DNA of 64,000 nt from Flavobacteriaceae bacterium PS02334 (GTDB taxonomy: Bacteria; Bacteroidota; Bacteroidia; Flavobacteriales; Flavobacteriaceae). The DNA lies in NCBI GenBank assembly GCA_029959295.1, contig JASCOH010000007.1:225326-289325 (forward strand), given 5' to 3'. A program made the translations under genes and the position numbers. Positions within the stretch are counted from its first letter, which is position 1; the number at the start of each line of letters is the position of its first letter. Under the pieces are notes generated by a model. That model ran no database searches. It was not told the origin of the DNA and worked only from the letters and a program-made list of their open reading frames with translations. Below, in pieces: positions 18,119-28,423 of the stretch.

Positions 18119-19564
18119 TTAATAAACTAGAGTTTGAATGGCATGCGCCGGAATTGTAACATCCGCTTTTGTCTCGTCGATAATCAAATTATATCTTAAT
18201 TCTTTATCGCCTTGGTTCATGACAACCGTTACCATTTTACCATCTTTATTCAAGAAAGAAGTGCTCAACAATTGGCTTCTGCTCACAGCCGTGCTCACTC
18301 TTTTTGCTTCAGGACGGATAAATTTTGAAAAATGTCCGATATAATAATAAGACGGTGTATAAATCAATTCGCCTGTTGTCGTATCGCCATGGATTGGTGA
18401 AAAACAGAAATTTCCAACATGATTCGGACCTCCTTTTTCATCTAGAAGAATATTCCAGTCAGTCCAAGCAACAGTCCCATTATTGAAATCGTTGATCATG
18501 TTTAGTCCATATTTTTCTGCGTTTGGCCAGAATTGGTATTTTTCAGCTTTAAAAACTTCAATACAGCCTTCTGTAAACATCAGTTTTTTATCAGGATAAG
18601 CTTCGTTTACAGCTTTCACATTATTGAACATGTGCTGTCCGCCATTCCAAGTTTCATACCAGTGGAAACCCATTCCCCAAACATATTTCGAAGCTTCTGG
18701 GTCAGAATAAATCACATTGGCTCTTTGCATCATCATGTCTCTATTGTGATCCCAAACCACGATTTTTTTATCTGCGTAGCCATTTTTTTGCATTGTTGGC
18801 CCTAGGAAATTTTTCACGAAATCTCTTTCGTCTTCTGCAGTAAAAATGCAAGACTCCCACTTTTGGACAGCCATTGGTTCGTTTTGAACTGTTATTCCCC
18901 AAATTGGCATGCCTTCTTTTTCATAAGCATTGATGAATTTTGTATAATAATTCGCCCAGCTTTGTTGGAATTCAGGAAGCAGTTTTCCTCCTTTTAGCAT
19001 ATTTTTAGTGTCTTTCATAAAAGCTGGCGGACTCCAAGGACTTGCATACAGAGGAATATTTCCTGCTTTTTTCAACGCTTCTTTAATCAAAGGAATTCTG
19101 AATTTCTTATCGTGATCGATGTTAAAAGATTTTAAATCTTTGTCATTTTCTTTGATGTAAGTATAACTTCCGCTGCTAAAATCAGAGCTGTGGATTGTAG
19201 TTCTGATCAAAGAATATCCGATTCCTTTTTCGGTATCATAATAGGCATTTACAAATTCTTGCTGTTTGTCTTTCGGCAATTTTGCAAAAACTTCAGCGCT
19301 TGCGTCAGTAATCGCGCCACCGATTCCCATAAAACTTTGGAAAGTCTTGCTTGGATTTACAAAAATCGAAGCTTCTGTTTCCAAAGGCTGTTTTGAAGAC
19401 TTGAATTCTAAATTATCAGTCAGTTTCAACCTAGAATCTGTTTTTTCAGCTGTAGTGTATACTTTTATTTTTCTTCCATCTGTGGAAAATTTCTTGCTAT
19501 TTTGCTGTCCGAAAGCTGTAATTGAAAGCAATAACAGCGCTGCTTTTAGTGTGTGTGTTTTCAT
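18119..19564 (-). CDS. Glycoside hydrolase family 30
   Basis: Secreted GH30 enzyme of 481 aa; family members include beta-glucosylceramidases and beta-1,6-glucanases. Signal peptide about 1-19 (TAFGQ). Conserved blocks: FMGIGGAITDASAEVF near the start of the barrel, PLYASPWSPPAFMKDT, acid/base Glu in GITVQNEPMAVQKWESC, nucleophile Glu in LMFTEGCIEVF, and a C-terminal beta-domain. All key residues are present. The gene starts about 120 bases from the glycan-binding lipoprotein gene and is followed by GH5, so both enzymes are produced with the SusCD uptake system. Confidence 0.9.
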   Translation of the reverse strand: MKTHTLKAALLLLSITAFGQQNSKKFSTDGRKIKVYTTAEKTDSRLKLTDNLEFKSSKQPLETEASIFVNPSKTFQSFMGIGGAITDASAEVFAKLPKDKQQEFVNAYYDTEKGIGYSLIRTTIHSSDFSSGSYTYIKENDKDLKSFNIDHDKKFRIPLIKEALKKAGNIPLYASPWSPPAFMKDTKNMLKGGKLLPEFQQSWANYYTKFINAYEKEGMPIWGITVQNEPMAVQKWESCIFTAEDERDFVKNFLGPTMQKNGYADKKIVVWDHNRDMMMQRANVIYSDPEASKYVWGMGFHWYETWNGGQHMFNNVKAVNEAYPDKKLMFTEGCIEVFKAEKYQFWPNAEKYGLNMINDFNNGTVAWTDWNILLDEKGGPNHVGNFCFSPIHGDTTTGELIYTPSYYYIGHFSKFIRPEAKRVSTAVSRSQLLSTSFLNKDGKMVTVVMNQGDKELRYNLIIDETKADVTIPAHAIQTLVY

Positions 19565-19686
19565 TATTTATTATATTTTTTTGCAAGATCATAGCTGATT
19601 TTGGCTGAAACAAATTACGAGAAATTTAAAAATAGCCTATAACCAAAAAGACTATAGGCTATTCTAACTAACTCAACTTTAAAAAA

Positions 19687-20553
19687 TTATTCTACAACTC
19701 CTCTAAATTCTACGTTAGAGATTGTTATTCCTGTTGTTCCTAAATTTTCACCGCCCGATTTGATTACTAAATAAACCGTACCGCTTTGAGAAAAAGTAAC
19801 TCTGCTTCCAGTACCTGAGCATGATATTTCAGACAATTTCCCGTCGAAAGGAGAATTTCCGCAACCTGCCCAAGTATTCAATGAAATTCTTTTGTCAGCT
19901 TCGCCATTTCCTGAATAATCACTTCCTTGAACTGGGGGTTTTGTAGAAACATAAACTTCAAACCATGTGTTTGTTGCGCCAGAGCCTTGAACTCGCATGT
20001 CTACCGCATATTGTTTTCCTGCTACCACTTCAAATGATTGGTAAATTCCTTGCTGGTTGCTTCCAGTTCCTTTGATGGTTGCACTTCCTGTTGCGAAAGT
20101 CCAGCTAGCTCCAGATGGGCTGATATTTAATACTTCCCAAATTCCTTTCCCGTTAGGAAATTTTCCGTCACGAACTATATTTCCTGCAATCGGATCAGAA
20201 ACTGCTACGGTAACATCTTTAGAAAGCGACGTTGCAACGCCACCTTTTCCGATTACCGTGTGCGTGATTACGTAATCACCCGCATCCGGAAGGAAAATAT
20301 CTTTTGGAAGCCCTAAATAACCTGTATTTGGAACTCCGTCAACAATCCATTTTGAGCTTAAATAGTTGCTATTGCTGGCTTCTAGCTTGAATCTATTTGG
20401 AGATGCCGTGCTTGGTGTTATCGTGAAAGAAGCATCTGCAGTTCCTTCCAAGCCATTTCCTGAATCGGTTTCATCCGGCTGGCAAGAAGCTGTAACTCCT
20501 ACTAACGCAGCAATAAAAAATATAGAATATGCTTTTTTTATAATTTTAATCAT
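19687..20553 (-). CDS. Surface glycan-binding lipoprotein with PKD-like domain
   Basis: Lipoprotein of 288 aa with lipobox TASC (Cys24) followed by an acidic stretch (QPDETDSGNG) that may act as a lipoprotein export signal. A PKD-like Ig domain follows (SFTITPSTASPNRFKLEASNS, DAGDYVITHTVIGKGG). The C-terminal beta-sandwich resembles a carbohydrate-binding module (GIWEVLNISPSGASWTFATGS, GKQYAVDMRVQGSG). Located directly after susD, it fills the position of the SusE/SusF-type surface glycan-binding protein, which holds the polysaccharide at the cell surface for the SusCD pair. Ligand not readable. Confidence 0.75.
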   Translation of the reverse strand: MIKIIKKAYSIFFIAALVGVTASCQPDETDSGNGLEGTADASFTITPSTASPNRFKLEASNSNYLSSKWIVDGVPNTGYLGLPKDIFLPDAGDYVITHTVIGKGGVATSLSKDVTVAVSDPIAGNIVRDGKFPNGKGIWEVLNISPSGASWTFATGSATIKGTGSNQQGIYQSFEVVAGKQYAVDMRVQGSGATNTWFEVYVSTKPPVQGSDYSGNGEADKRISLNTWAGCGNSPFDGKLSEISCSGTGSRVTFSQSGTVYLVIKSGGENLGTTGITISNVEFRGVVE

Positions 20554-20571
20554 TTCAATACTATTTATAAA

Positions 20572-22086
20572 TTAATAATGAGGATTTTGAGTAAGCAATG
20601 TATTAGTCAATTCTAAAAGAGGAATTGGAAGCACTTCGTGAGTTCCTGCAACGAAACCTCTGCCAGATAAAACTGTAGCTGCTCTTCCTGTTCTGATCAG
20701 ATCAAACCAACGGTGGCCTTCACCTGCCAATTCTAATCTTCTTTCATTGAAAATATTTTGTTCTGTTGCGGGAATTGATGGCATATTTACTCTTCCTCTT
20801 ACCGCATCAAGCAAGCTTTGCGCTCTTCCGATATCGCCACCTCCTCTTACAAGCGCTTCAGCTTCCATCAAATAAGTATCTGCAAGTCTGATGTCATACG
20901 TATTTTGATTCCAGTTTAGCTCAGGAGCACCTCCGCCAATGTGTCTATTGCTTACTCTTCCTGCAAATTTTTCAAGGAAATATCCAGTATCTTTATAACC
21001 CGGAGTGTACTTTGCAGTTCCATCAAGCACCATTTGCTTCATGTTGAGGATTGTTGCTTTCTTTCTTGGATCAGTATTTGAAAAAGCATTAAACAAATCT
21101 TCTGTAACTGGATTGAAACTATAACCAGAAACATAATCAGGAGCCGTAGGAACTTGTGGATCATAATTTCTTGGTCCAACCATTTGGTTTAAGATATTTC
21201 CTTCAGAACCTGCAACATTTCCCCAATCGCTCCAATTACCGACATTTGAATGGCTTACTTCGAAAATAGATTCTGAATTGTACTTATTTGCAGGATTCCA
21301 CAAATCAGCAAAATTAGTCAGCAATTTATTTCCGTAAGGGCTAACTGCACCTGGAGTACCATTCACAAGTGCAAGCTGTTCAGCAGCCAAAGTAAATTTA
21401 TTTTGCCATAAATAAACACGGCCGAGCAATGCTCTTGCTGCACATTGTGACAAACGACCTCCTTCAACAGAAGCAGTAATTGTTGTTGGCAAATTTGGTA
21501 TTGCTTCTAAGAGATCTGTTTCAATTTGTGCAAAAACGGCTTGAGGTTCAGATTGCGGAACACTGTAATATTCATTTGGACCAAGTGGCGCGGTCATCAA
21601 AGGAATTCTTCCAAAAAAACGTACTAAGTCAAAATAAAAATAAGCGCGTAAAGATTTTGCTTCTGCTGTAAATCTATCAATTTGACTTTGGCTCATAGGC
21701 ACATTTGGCAGTTTTTTCAACAATGTATTTGCTCTAAAAACACCTTGGTATCCTTTTTTCCAATATTCTCCTTGAGGGCCAACTGATGGATTTAAAGTAT
21801 ATATTGACCAAACCTGAAGCTCATTGACGTCAGTTGAGCTACCTCCGCCAGCATAAAAATCATCAGAAGCAGCATTTAATCCTGCAATTCTGCCTACAAA
21901 AGTTTCCCAGCCAACTACATCATAAACAGCAGTTAATGCAGAATAAGCTTGTATTTCATTTTGATAATAGCCGTTTTCGACCATCAATCCATTACTGTCT
22001 ACGTCAAAAAAATCATCACTGCAGGACGAAATTAAAGATAGTCCGAGACACGCAATTATTACATTTTTAATTTTTACAAATTTCAT
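20572..22086 (-). CDS. SusD/RagB family nutrient-binding outer-membrane lipoprotein
   Basis: Lipoprotein lid of a SusCD transporter (504 aa). Lipobox SSC with Cys22 after MKFVKIKNVIIACLGLSLIS; then the acidic start SDDFFDVDSNG and TPR-like helices (IDRFTAEAKSLRAYFYFDLVRFFGRIPLM). The C-terminal RagB/SusD block has NIFNERRLELAGEGHRWFDLIRTG, the best family signature. It caps the SusC barrel and captures glycan oligomers outside the cell. It lies 18 bases after susC and 18 bases before the glycan-binding lipoprotein gene: one operon. Confidence 0.95.
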   Translation of the reverse strand: MKFVKIKNVIIACLGLSLISSCSDDFFDVDSNGLMVENGYYQNEIQAYSALTAVYDVVGWETFVGRIAGLNAASDDFYAGGGSSTDVNELQVWSIYTLNPSVGPQGEYWKKGYQGVFRANTLLKKLPNVPMSQSQIDRFTAEAKSLRAYFYFDLVRFFGRIPLMTAPLGPNEYYSVPQSEPQAVFAQIETDLLEAIPNLPTTITASVEGGRLSQCAARALLGRVYLWQNKFTLAAEQLALVNGTPGAVSPYGNKLLTNFADLWNPANKYNSESIFEVSHSNVGNWSDWGNVAGSEGNILNQMVGPRNYDPQVPTAPDYVSGYSFNPVTEDLFNAFSNTDPRKKATILNMKQMVLDGTAKYTPGYKDTGYFLEKFAGRVSNRHIGGGAPELNWNQNTYDIRLADTYLMEAEALVRGGGDIGRAQSLLDAVRGRVNMPSIPATEQNIFNERRLELAGEGHRWFDLIRTGRAATVLSGRGFVAGTHEVLPIPLLELTNTLLTQNPHY

Positions 22087-22104
22087 AATAATCTTTATTT
22101 TATA

Positions 22105-25100
22105 TTAAAATTCTAAATTAACACCAAACATTATAGTTCTTGCCTGAGGATATTGGCCTCTGTCTATACTCAAAGTATTTCCACCAATTTCAGGATCATA
22201 GCCTGTATATTTGGTAAATGTTACTAGATTTTCACCCGTTACATAAAGTCTAGCTCTTTGAATTCTAGCTTTTGTTGTTATTTCTTTCGGAATTGTATAT
22301 CCTAATTGAACCAATTTGATTCTGAAATAATCACCGTCTTGCAAATAGAAATCTGAGAATTTTGAAAAGTTACCATTCGGATCTCCGTCTATAAGTCTTG
22401 GATATGTTGTTGAAGTGCCTTCTCCTGTCCATCTTCCTAAAGCTGCTGTTTGATAGTTAGAATTAGCAATATCCAATCTTCTCAAGCCTTGGAAAATTTG
22501 ATTTCCTGCTACACCCTGTCCTAAAACTGTCAAGTCAAAATCTTTATATTGAAGGTTTAAAGTCAAGCCATATGTCCAATCTGGTGTTGGATTTCCGATA
22601 TAACTTCTATCATCAGCAGTAATTTTTCCATCTCCATTTTTATCTACAAATCTGAAATCTCCAGGCGCTGCATTTGGCTGGATCAAATTTCCTGAACCAT
22701 CTCTGTGCGCATCAACTTCTGCTTGATTTTGGAAAATCCCGGCAGTTTGGTATCCGTAAAATTCATGATAAGAATGGCCAACTTCAATTCTTGTTATATT
22801 TTGTAATCCTTGGAAACCTTCTCCGTCAAGGAATTTTTTCTCTCCCAAATAAGTTACTTTATTTTGTAGGTAAGAAACATTTCCATTAATTGAGAAATTA
22901 AGTTCGCCTATTGATTTTTTATAACCCAATTCTACCTCAAAACCGGTATTTTCCATTTTTCCGATATTTGCATACGGATAAGCAATTGCTCCTACATATT
23001 CTGGAATTGGACTTTCACGAAGAATTTTCTCTGTATTTTTTTTGTACCAGTCAAAAGTCAGATTAAAATCTTGAAACAAACGCATTTCAAAACCTATATT
23101 AGTTTGGTGCGTTTCCTCCCATTGTAAATCAGGATTTGCCGGTCTATTTGGACTATATCCGATTACAACACTGCTAGGCGCAGAAGTTGTTCCTGTTCCA
23201 AAAACATAGTTTCTTCCTGGCCCAACTGATAGCAGATATGCAAATTCACCAAGCATATCGCTTCCAACGGTTCCATATCCTCCACGAATTTTGAAATTAT
23301 TTACAACGTTGTTTTCTTTCCAAAATTCTTCTTTTGAAACAACCCATCCTAATGACACAGAAGGAAAAGTCCCGTATTGTTTATTTTTAGCGAAACGAGA
23401 AGATCCATCACGTCTTACAATTCCTGTGAGCAAATATTTTTCATCAAAATCATAGTTCAAACGAGCAAATAAAGAGGTGATTCTATGCTCAACTCCTTTA
23501 TAAGAAGTAGAAATTTTGTCAACTTCAGGATGTGACGTAGGGAAAGCAGCATCGTCAAAATTAGTGTAAGGAATATTATAATAAGTAACCGAAGATCCTT
23601 CAGAAATATTATCAATATAAGCTCCTTGGCCTGCCAATAAATTGAAATTATGACGGTCAATTTTTTTAGTATAAGAAATAGTATTTTCAATATTCCAACC
23701 AAAACCTTTGTTATCAGTTCTGTTGATATTATTTTTAGAAACGATTGTTGATGAATTTAGGTAAGAGATTGGCGTAAAACTCTCACTTCCCCAATATGCT
23801 AATTTTGCTCCCAAGGTAGTTCTGAATTTCAATCCTTTTATCGGCTGAGCTTCTAAATAAGCATTTCCAACAAAATTATCTGACCAATTAAAATTGCCAA
23901 GACGCGTTTGCATGTAAGCCAACGGATTTGTAATTTCTTGCTGTACATCTTTTGAAATTCCGTAAGGATTTCCAAAAGCATCTCTTATTATTCCAGGTTG
24001 ATTATAAGGAGCGCCTGCAATTACAGCAGGATCAGTAACCACCAAAGGCGTTATCGGATCTAAATTAATAGCTGAACTTAATGGACCTCCATATTCATTA
24101 TTAGTATTCCCTAGACCGATTGTTTTTTCATTAGAATAACCTAAAGTTTGTCCAAAAGTCACCCATTCAGAGATTTTGTGAGTAGAATTCAGTCTTAAGT
24201 TTTTTCTCTTATACTTAGAAATTGCCGTTGTTACGACTCCCTCTTGATCAGTTAAACCAAAAGACACATAGTAAGTAGACTTGGCATTTCCTCCACTCAA
24301 ACTTACCTCATGATTTTCTTTTTTTGCATGGTCATTAAAAATTGCATCCTGCCAGTCAGTTCCTTTTCCTAAGGAAGCTGGATTCGGGAATAATACATTA
24401 CCACCTGAGGCTACAGATGATTCATTTCTTAATGTTGCATATTGGTTTACATCTAAAAGATCTAATTTTCTTGCCGCTTTAGAAAAACCAGTATAGCCAT
24501 TATAAGTTACTTTTAACGAGCCTTCAACACCTTTTTTAGTTGTAATTAAGATTACCCCTGTTGCTGCTCTAGTTCCGTAAATAGCCTGAGAGGCCGCATC
24601 TTTTAAAACTTCGATAGATTCAATATCAGCTTGATTCAAAAACCCAATTCCTCCTGCGTCAACAATAACACCGTCAACAACCCAAAGGGGTTCATTATTT
24701 CCAAAAGAAGTAGTTCCACGAACACGAATTGTAGAGCTAGACCCTGGCTGCCCTGAATTTGTTGTAATTGTCAAACCAGATGCCCTGCCTTGTAAAGATT
24801 GTTCCACTCTGGTTATTGGCAAATTTTCTAAATCTTTTGCTTTCACGCTAGAGATAGATCCAGTAACAACACTCTTTTTTTGAGTACCATAACCGACAAC
24901 AACAATTTCATCTAGAACTTGTGAAGAAGCTTTAAAGCTGACATCAATTTTAGTTCTGCCATTTACAGCTTGTTCTACAGAATTGTAGCCTAAATAACTG
25001 AATACTAAAGTGCCATTGGAAGCAACACGGATTGTATAGTTTCCATCCATATCGGATATACTTCCTTGTGAACTTCCTTTTAATAAAACAGAAACGCCTG

Positions 25101-25218
25101 GCAAAGGCAATCCTGACTCATCCACAATTGTCCCGCTTACATTAAGCTCTTGAGACCAGCTTGTAGCTGAGAAAAGAATAAACGAAAAACAAAAAAAGAG
25201 TAGTTTTGTAAATTTCAT
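22105..25218 (-). CDS. SusC/RagA family TonB-dependent receptor
   Basis: Outer-membrane transporter (1037 aa from the chosen start) that imports oligosaccharides with energy from TonB. The start at 25218 (MKFTKLLFF) places a proper signal peptide at the N terminus; the upstream extension of 14 residues lacks signal character. Order: signal peptide; carboxypeptidase-regulatory-like domain (VSGTIVDESGLPLPGVSVLLKG, GNYTIRV); TonB box region (DEIVVVGYGTQKK); plug (LQGRASGLTITTNSGQPG, LWVVDGVIV, IEVLKDAASQAIYGTRAATGVI); and a 22-strand barrel ending in FGVNLEF. First gene of the glucan locus, divergent from its regulator. Confidence 0.95.
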   Translation of the reverse strand: MKFTKLLFFCFSFILFSATSWSQELNVSGTIVDESGLPLPGVSVLLKGSSQGSISDMDGNYTIRVASNGTLVFSYLGYNSVEQAVNGRTKIDVSFKASSQVLDEIVVVGYGTQKKSVVTGSISSVKAKDLENLPITRVEQSLQGRASGLTITTNSGQPGSSSTIRVRGTTSFGNNEPLWVVDGVIVDAGGIGFLNQADIESIEVLKDAASQAIYGTRAATGVILITTKKGVEGSLKVTYNGYTGFSKAARKLDLLDVNQYATLRNESSVASGGNVLFPNPASLGKGTDWQDAIFNDHAKKENHEVSLSGGNAKSTYYVSFGLTDQEGVVTTAISKYKRKNLRLNSTHKISEWVTFGQTLGYSNEKTIGLGNTNNEYGGPLSSAINLDPITPLVVTDPAVIAGAPYNQPGIIRDAFGNPYGISKDVQQEITNPLAYMQTRLGNFNWSDNFVGNAYLEAQPIKGLKFRTTLGAKLAYWGSESFTPISYLNSSTIVSKNNINRTDNKGFGWNIENTISYTKKIDRHNFNLLAGQGAYIDNISEGSSVTYYNIPYTNFDDAAFPTSHPEVDKISTSYKGVEHRITSLFARLNYDFDEKYLLTGIVRRDGSSRFAKNKQYGTFPSVSLGWVVSKEEFWKENNVVNNFKIRGGYGTVGSDMLGEFAYLLSVGPGRNYVFGTGTTSAPSSVVIGYSPNRPANPDLQWEETHQTNIGFEMRLFQDFNLTFDWYKKNTEKILRESPIPEYVGAIAYPYANIGKMENTGFEVELGYKKSIGELNFSINGNVSYLQNKVTYLGEKKFLDGEGFQGLQNITRIEVGHSYHEFYGYQTAGIFQNQAEVDAHRDGSGNLIQPNAAPGDFRFVDKNGDGKITADDRSYIGNPTPDWTYGLTLNLQYKDFDLTVLGQGVAGNQIFQGLRRLDIANSNYQTAALGRWTGEGTSTTYPRLIDGDPNGNFSKFSDFYLQDGDYFRIKLVQLGYTIPKEITTKARIQRARLYVTGENLVTFTKYTGYDPEIGGNTLSIDRGQYPQARTIMFGVNLEF

Positions 25219-25395
25219 ATTTCTAAAAATTTTGGTTGTTAAATTATTGATTTCGTACAATAGTACTATTTAATTTTCTGTATTAACATTTTTATTTCCT
25301 TACAAAAACACATCAATCATAGTTTTATAACTTAACAAAAACACATCATATATTTTTTAATTAATTAATAATCAATATTTTAAAATTAAAAAACA

Positions 25396-25412
25396 AACGT
25401 TACGAAAACGTT
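25396..25412. promoter_or_regulatory. Two AACGTT palindromes one helix turn apart in the locus promoter region
   Basis: The 305-base gap between susC and its divergent regulator is AT-rich and holds two perfect AACGTT hexamers at 25396-25401 and 25407-25412, 11 bases apart centre to centre, so on the same DNA face. The flanks are similar (CAAACGTTACG, AAAACGTTAAC). They could be the binding site of a dimeric regulator of the locus. No other marked signal is seen in the gap. Confidence 0.35.
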
Positions 25413-25523
25413 AACTTAAAAAAACAAACACTACATTTATAGAAAATTTAAAATATATTAATTTTAACATAAAAAGCAAGCGTTGACGTGGTAAGAAATT
25501 ACATTAAATACAACATTATCAGC

Positions 25524-28388
25524 ATGAATATTTCCAAATTAATATTTATACTTTTTTTCATGTGGAATCTATCTGGTTATTCCCAGATAAAGAATATTGG
25601 ATTGCCAGAAATTAAAAATTATAAAAAATCTGATTATAAAGGAGGCACTCAAAATTGGGGAATTGAACAAGATAAAAGTGGTAATTTATATTTTGCCAAT
25701 AATTCTGGATTATTTCAATTTGACGGCTCATCTTGGAGTAAATATACTTTGCCAAATTTTTCCTCTATTAGATCGTTAAAGATTAGCGATTCAAATAAAA
25801 TATTTGTTGGAGGCTATAGTGAATTCGGTTTTTTTGAAGCTGATCAAAAGGGAAAATTACAGTACCATTCTGTTTCAAAATTAGTAAATGAGAACAATAA
25901 AAAGCTGATTGATTTCATTTGGAAGATTCATATTATTAAGGATGAGATTATTTTTCAGTCTTTTGGCAGAGCTTATATCTATAAAAACAACAAGCTGAAA
26001 ATTCTTGAAGCGCCAAATCGCTTTCAATTTTCTTTTTCGGTCAATAAAAGACTTTTTTTTCAAGATATAAGTTCTGGAATCTTGGAGTACAAAAATGGAA
26101 AGCTATATCCACTACAAGACACACAACTTTTAAACAATACTGAAGTTTGGGGGATATTCGAATTGCCTGGAAATAAATTGCTGTTTGCTACCTTAGACAA
26201 AGGCATCTTTTCATACGAAAATAATTTCCTTACATCTTGGGAAACAGAAGCCAATAGCTTTATCAAAAAAAACAGTTCTCTTGGAGGAACTGTAATCAAG
26301 AAAGATTTTTTGGTCTTGAATTCGGTTTTGGACGGTGTCATTATTTGCGATTTCAACGGAAAAATAATCCAGCATATTAACAGAAAGAAAGGTCTGCAAA
26401 ACAATACGGTTTTGCATTCTTATGTTGACAATAACAGCAATTTGTGGCTTGGACTTGATAACGGAATTGCCTTTATCAATGAGAATTCTCCTTTTACTTA
26501 TTTTGGATTCAGCTATGACCTGAGTACCGTTTATGCCTCGGTAATTCATCATGACAAATTATATGTTGCGACAAACCAAGGACTGTTTTTTCACGAATGG
26601 AACAAATCATTTAAAGAAGATTCTTTCAAGCTGGTTCAAGGAACTACGGGACAAACTTGGAATATTCAGGTCGTTGACGGTGAATTGATTTGTTCGCATA
26701 ATCGTGGCATGATGCTGATTTCAAATGACAGGGTTTCAAAAATCTTGGACACAAAAGGATATTGGGGATTGAAAAAAATTGCTGGAGCACCCGAATTAGC
26801 GATAGCATCCAATTATGACGGTTTCGCCTTATTTGAAAAAAATCAAAATTCTTGGGAGCATAAAGCGCAGATCGAAGGCTTTAATCTTTCTGCAAGTACT
26901 TTCGAAATTGAAGCCAATAATGTATGGTTAAGAAAAGATGACCAAGTTTATCAGCTGAAATTGAGCAACGACAAAAAGAAATTCAATACCATAAAAAGCT
27001 ATAAAAGCCTGACGAAATCACTGAAAGGAATCACAAGCATCCAAAAACTAAACGGACATCTTTATTTCCAGACAAACAATGAATTCTTTAGATTTTCTTA
27101 TGATGAAGATTTATTTGTAGAAGATAAAATGTTTACGAATTTATTTAAAAACATTCCAAAAGTAAGTTCCATCAACCAAGACAACCAGCACAATATTTGG
27201 TATGTTTTTAATCAATCTTTAGGTCTTCTGACCAAGAAAAGCGATGGAAAATATAGCAATACGGTCGTTCCTTTTTCAAACCTTACAGGAAATTTGGTCT
27301 TAAATTATCCTTCCATAAATACGATTGACAAAAACAATATTCTTATCGGATTAACTGATGGATTGGCGCATTATGACGCTCAATCGCTGCAAAGTTTTGC
27401 TTCAAAACCAAAAGCTTACATCCGAAGTTTTTCTTCTCCAAAAGATACTTTGATTGTTGGAAATTTAGACCGAAAGCTGGCAATTTCTGTTCCGTATAAA
27501 TCTAATAATGTGAAATTTACGTTTTCGTCTCCTACGTATGAAAACCTTGAAAACATGGAATTCTCCTATAAATTAGAAGGTTTTGATGACAATTGGAGCA
27601 ACTGGACGCCAATTACAATAAAGGAATATACGAATTTAAGGGAAGGCGATTATGAGATGCAAGTCAAGGCAAGAAACAGCTACGGAATCCAATCAGAGCC
27701 GGCGATTTTACAATTTACCATTTCGCCTCCGTTTTACAGGCATTTCTTGGCGTATATTTCTTATATCGTGCTGATTGCTTTCGCTATTTATTTCATAAGG
27801 TTGCGCATCAAGATGAAGATTAGAAAAAACAAGTATTATGAAACGATCGAACAGCGCCGAATTTATCTTGAGAAAGAAGCAAAAATCAGGCAAGAGCAAT
27901 TTGAATTGGAAAAAGAGATTGAAAGGCTGAAAAATGAGAAGCTTAAAACTAAAATACTTTCAAAAGATAAAGAACTGGTAAACAACTCCTTGCAGGTCGT
28001 AAAGAAAAACAAAGTCTTAAACGGAATCATCCATAAACTGAAAGATATTGATGCCGATTTGCTTGATGATTCAACTAAATTTCAGTTTAACAAGTTAAAC
28101 AAAAGCATTGTCAAGGAAGTAAATGCAGACAAAAGCTGGAAAGATTTAGAAAAGCACATCAAAAATGTGCATTTTGACTTCTTGAAAAGATTGAAAGAAA
28201 AATATCCGACGATTTCCCCGCGAGAGCTTGATCTTTCGACTTATTTGCTGATGAACATGTCAACCAAAGAAATTGCAGAAATCATGAATATTTCAAGCGG
28301 TGGCGTTGAATTGGCTCGTTATCGATTAAGAAAAAAACTGGAACTCAACAAGAAAGAAAATCTGATCGGATTTTTGATGAGCATATAA
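25524..28388 (+). CDS. Membrane-bound sensor-regulator: beta-propeller, Y_Y_Y domain, LuxR-type HTH
   Basis: Hybrid sensor and transcription activator of about 954 aa. The start is taken at MNISKLIF (25524), which gives a signal peptide ending near GYSQ. About 700 residues of propeller-like repeats follow (GNLYFANNSGLFQFDGSSW, NSNLWLGLDNGIAFI), expected to sense a glycan in the periplasm. Then come a Y_Y_Y domain (YKLEGFDDNWSNWTP, REGDYEMQVKARNSYG), a membrane helix at about 750-770, a coiled coil, and a C-terminal HTH (ISPRELDLSTYLLMNMSTKEIAEIMNIS). There is no histidine kinase domain. Divergent from susC, so it very probably controls the adjoining locus. Confidence 0.88.
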   Translation: MNISKLIFILFFMWNLSGYSQIKNIGLPEIKNYKKSDYKGGTQNWGIEQDKSGNLYFANNSGLFQFDGSSWSKYTLPNFSSIRSLKISDSNKIFVGGYSEFGFFEADQKGKLQYHSVSKLVNENNKKLIDFIWKIHIIKDEIIFQSFGRAYIYKNNKLKILEAPNRFQFSFSVNKRLFFQDISSGILEYKNGKLYPLQDTQLLNNTEVWGIFELPGNKLLFATLDKGIFSYENNFLTSWETEANSFIKKNSSLGGTVIKKDFLVLNSVLDGVIICDFNGKIIQHINRKKGLQNNTVLHSYVDNNSNLWLGLDNGIAFINENSPFTYFGFSYDLSTVYASVIHHDKLYVATNQGLFFHEWNKSFKEDSFKLVQGTTGQTWNIQVVDGELICSHNRGMMLISNDRVSKILDTKGYWGLKKIAGAPELAIASNYDGFALFEKNQNSWEHKAQIEGFNLSASTFEIEANNVWLRKDDQVYQLKLSNDKKKFNTIKSYKSLTKSLKGITSIQKLNGHLYFQTNNEFFRFSYDEDLFVEDKMFTNLFKNIPKVSSINQDNQHNIWYVFNQSLGLLTKKSDGKYSNTVVPFSNLTGNLVLNYPSINTIDKNNILIGLTDGLAHYDAQSLQSFASKPKAYIRSFSSPKDTLIVGNLDRKLAISVPYKSNNVKFTFSSPTYENLENMEFSYKLEGFDDNWSNWTPITIKEYTNLREGDYEMQVKARNSYGIQSEPAILQFTISPPFYRHFLAYISYIVLIAFAIYFIRLRIKMKIRKNKYYETIEQRRIYLEKEAKIRQEQFELEKEIERLKNEKLKTKILSKDKELVNNSLQVVKKNKVLNGIIHKLKDIDADLLDDSTKFQFNKLNKSIVKEVNADKSWKDLEKHIKNVHFDFLKRLKEKYPTISPRELDLSTYLLMNMSTKEIAEIMNISSGGVELARYRLRKKLELNKKENLIGFLMSI

Positions 28389-28393
28389 AAAAA

Positions 28394-28423
28394 ACGCTGG
28401 CTAAGTTGCCAGCATTTTTTTTT
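28394..28423. terminator. Bidirectional intrinsic terminator
   Basis: Stem GCTGGC (28396-28401) / GCCAGC (28408-28413), loop TAAGTT, eight A on the left and nine T on the right. It serves the regulator gene from the left and the barrel-protein gene from the right. Confidence 0.85.
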
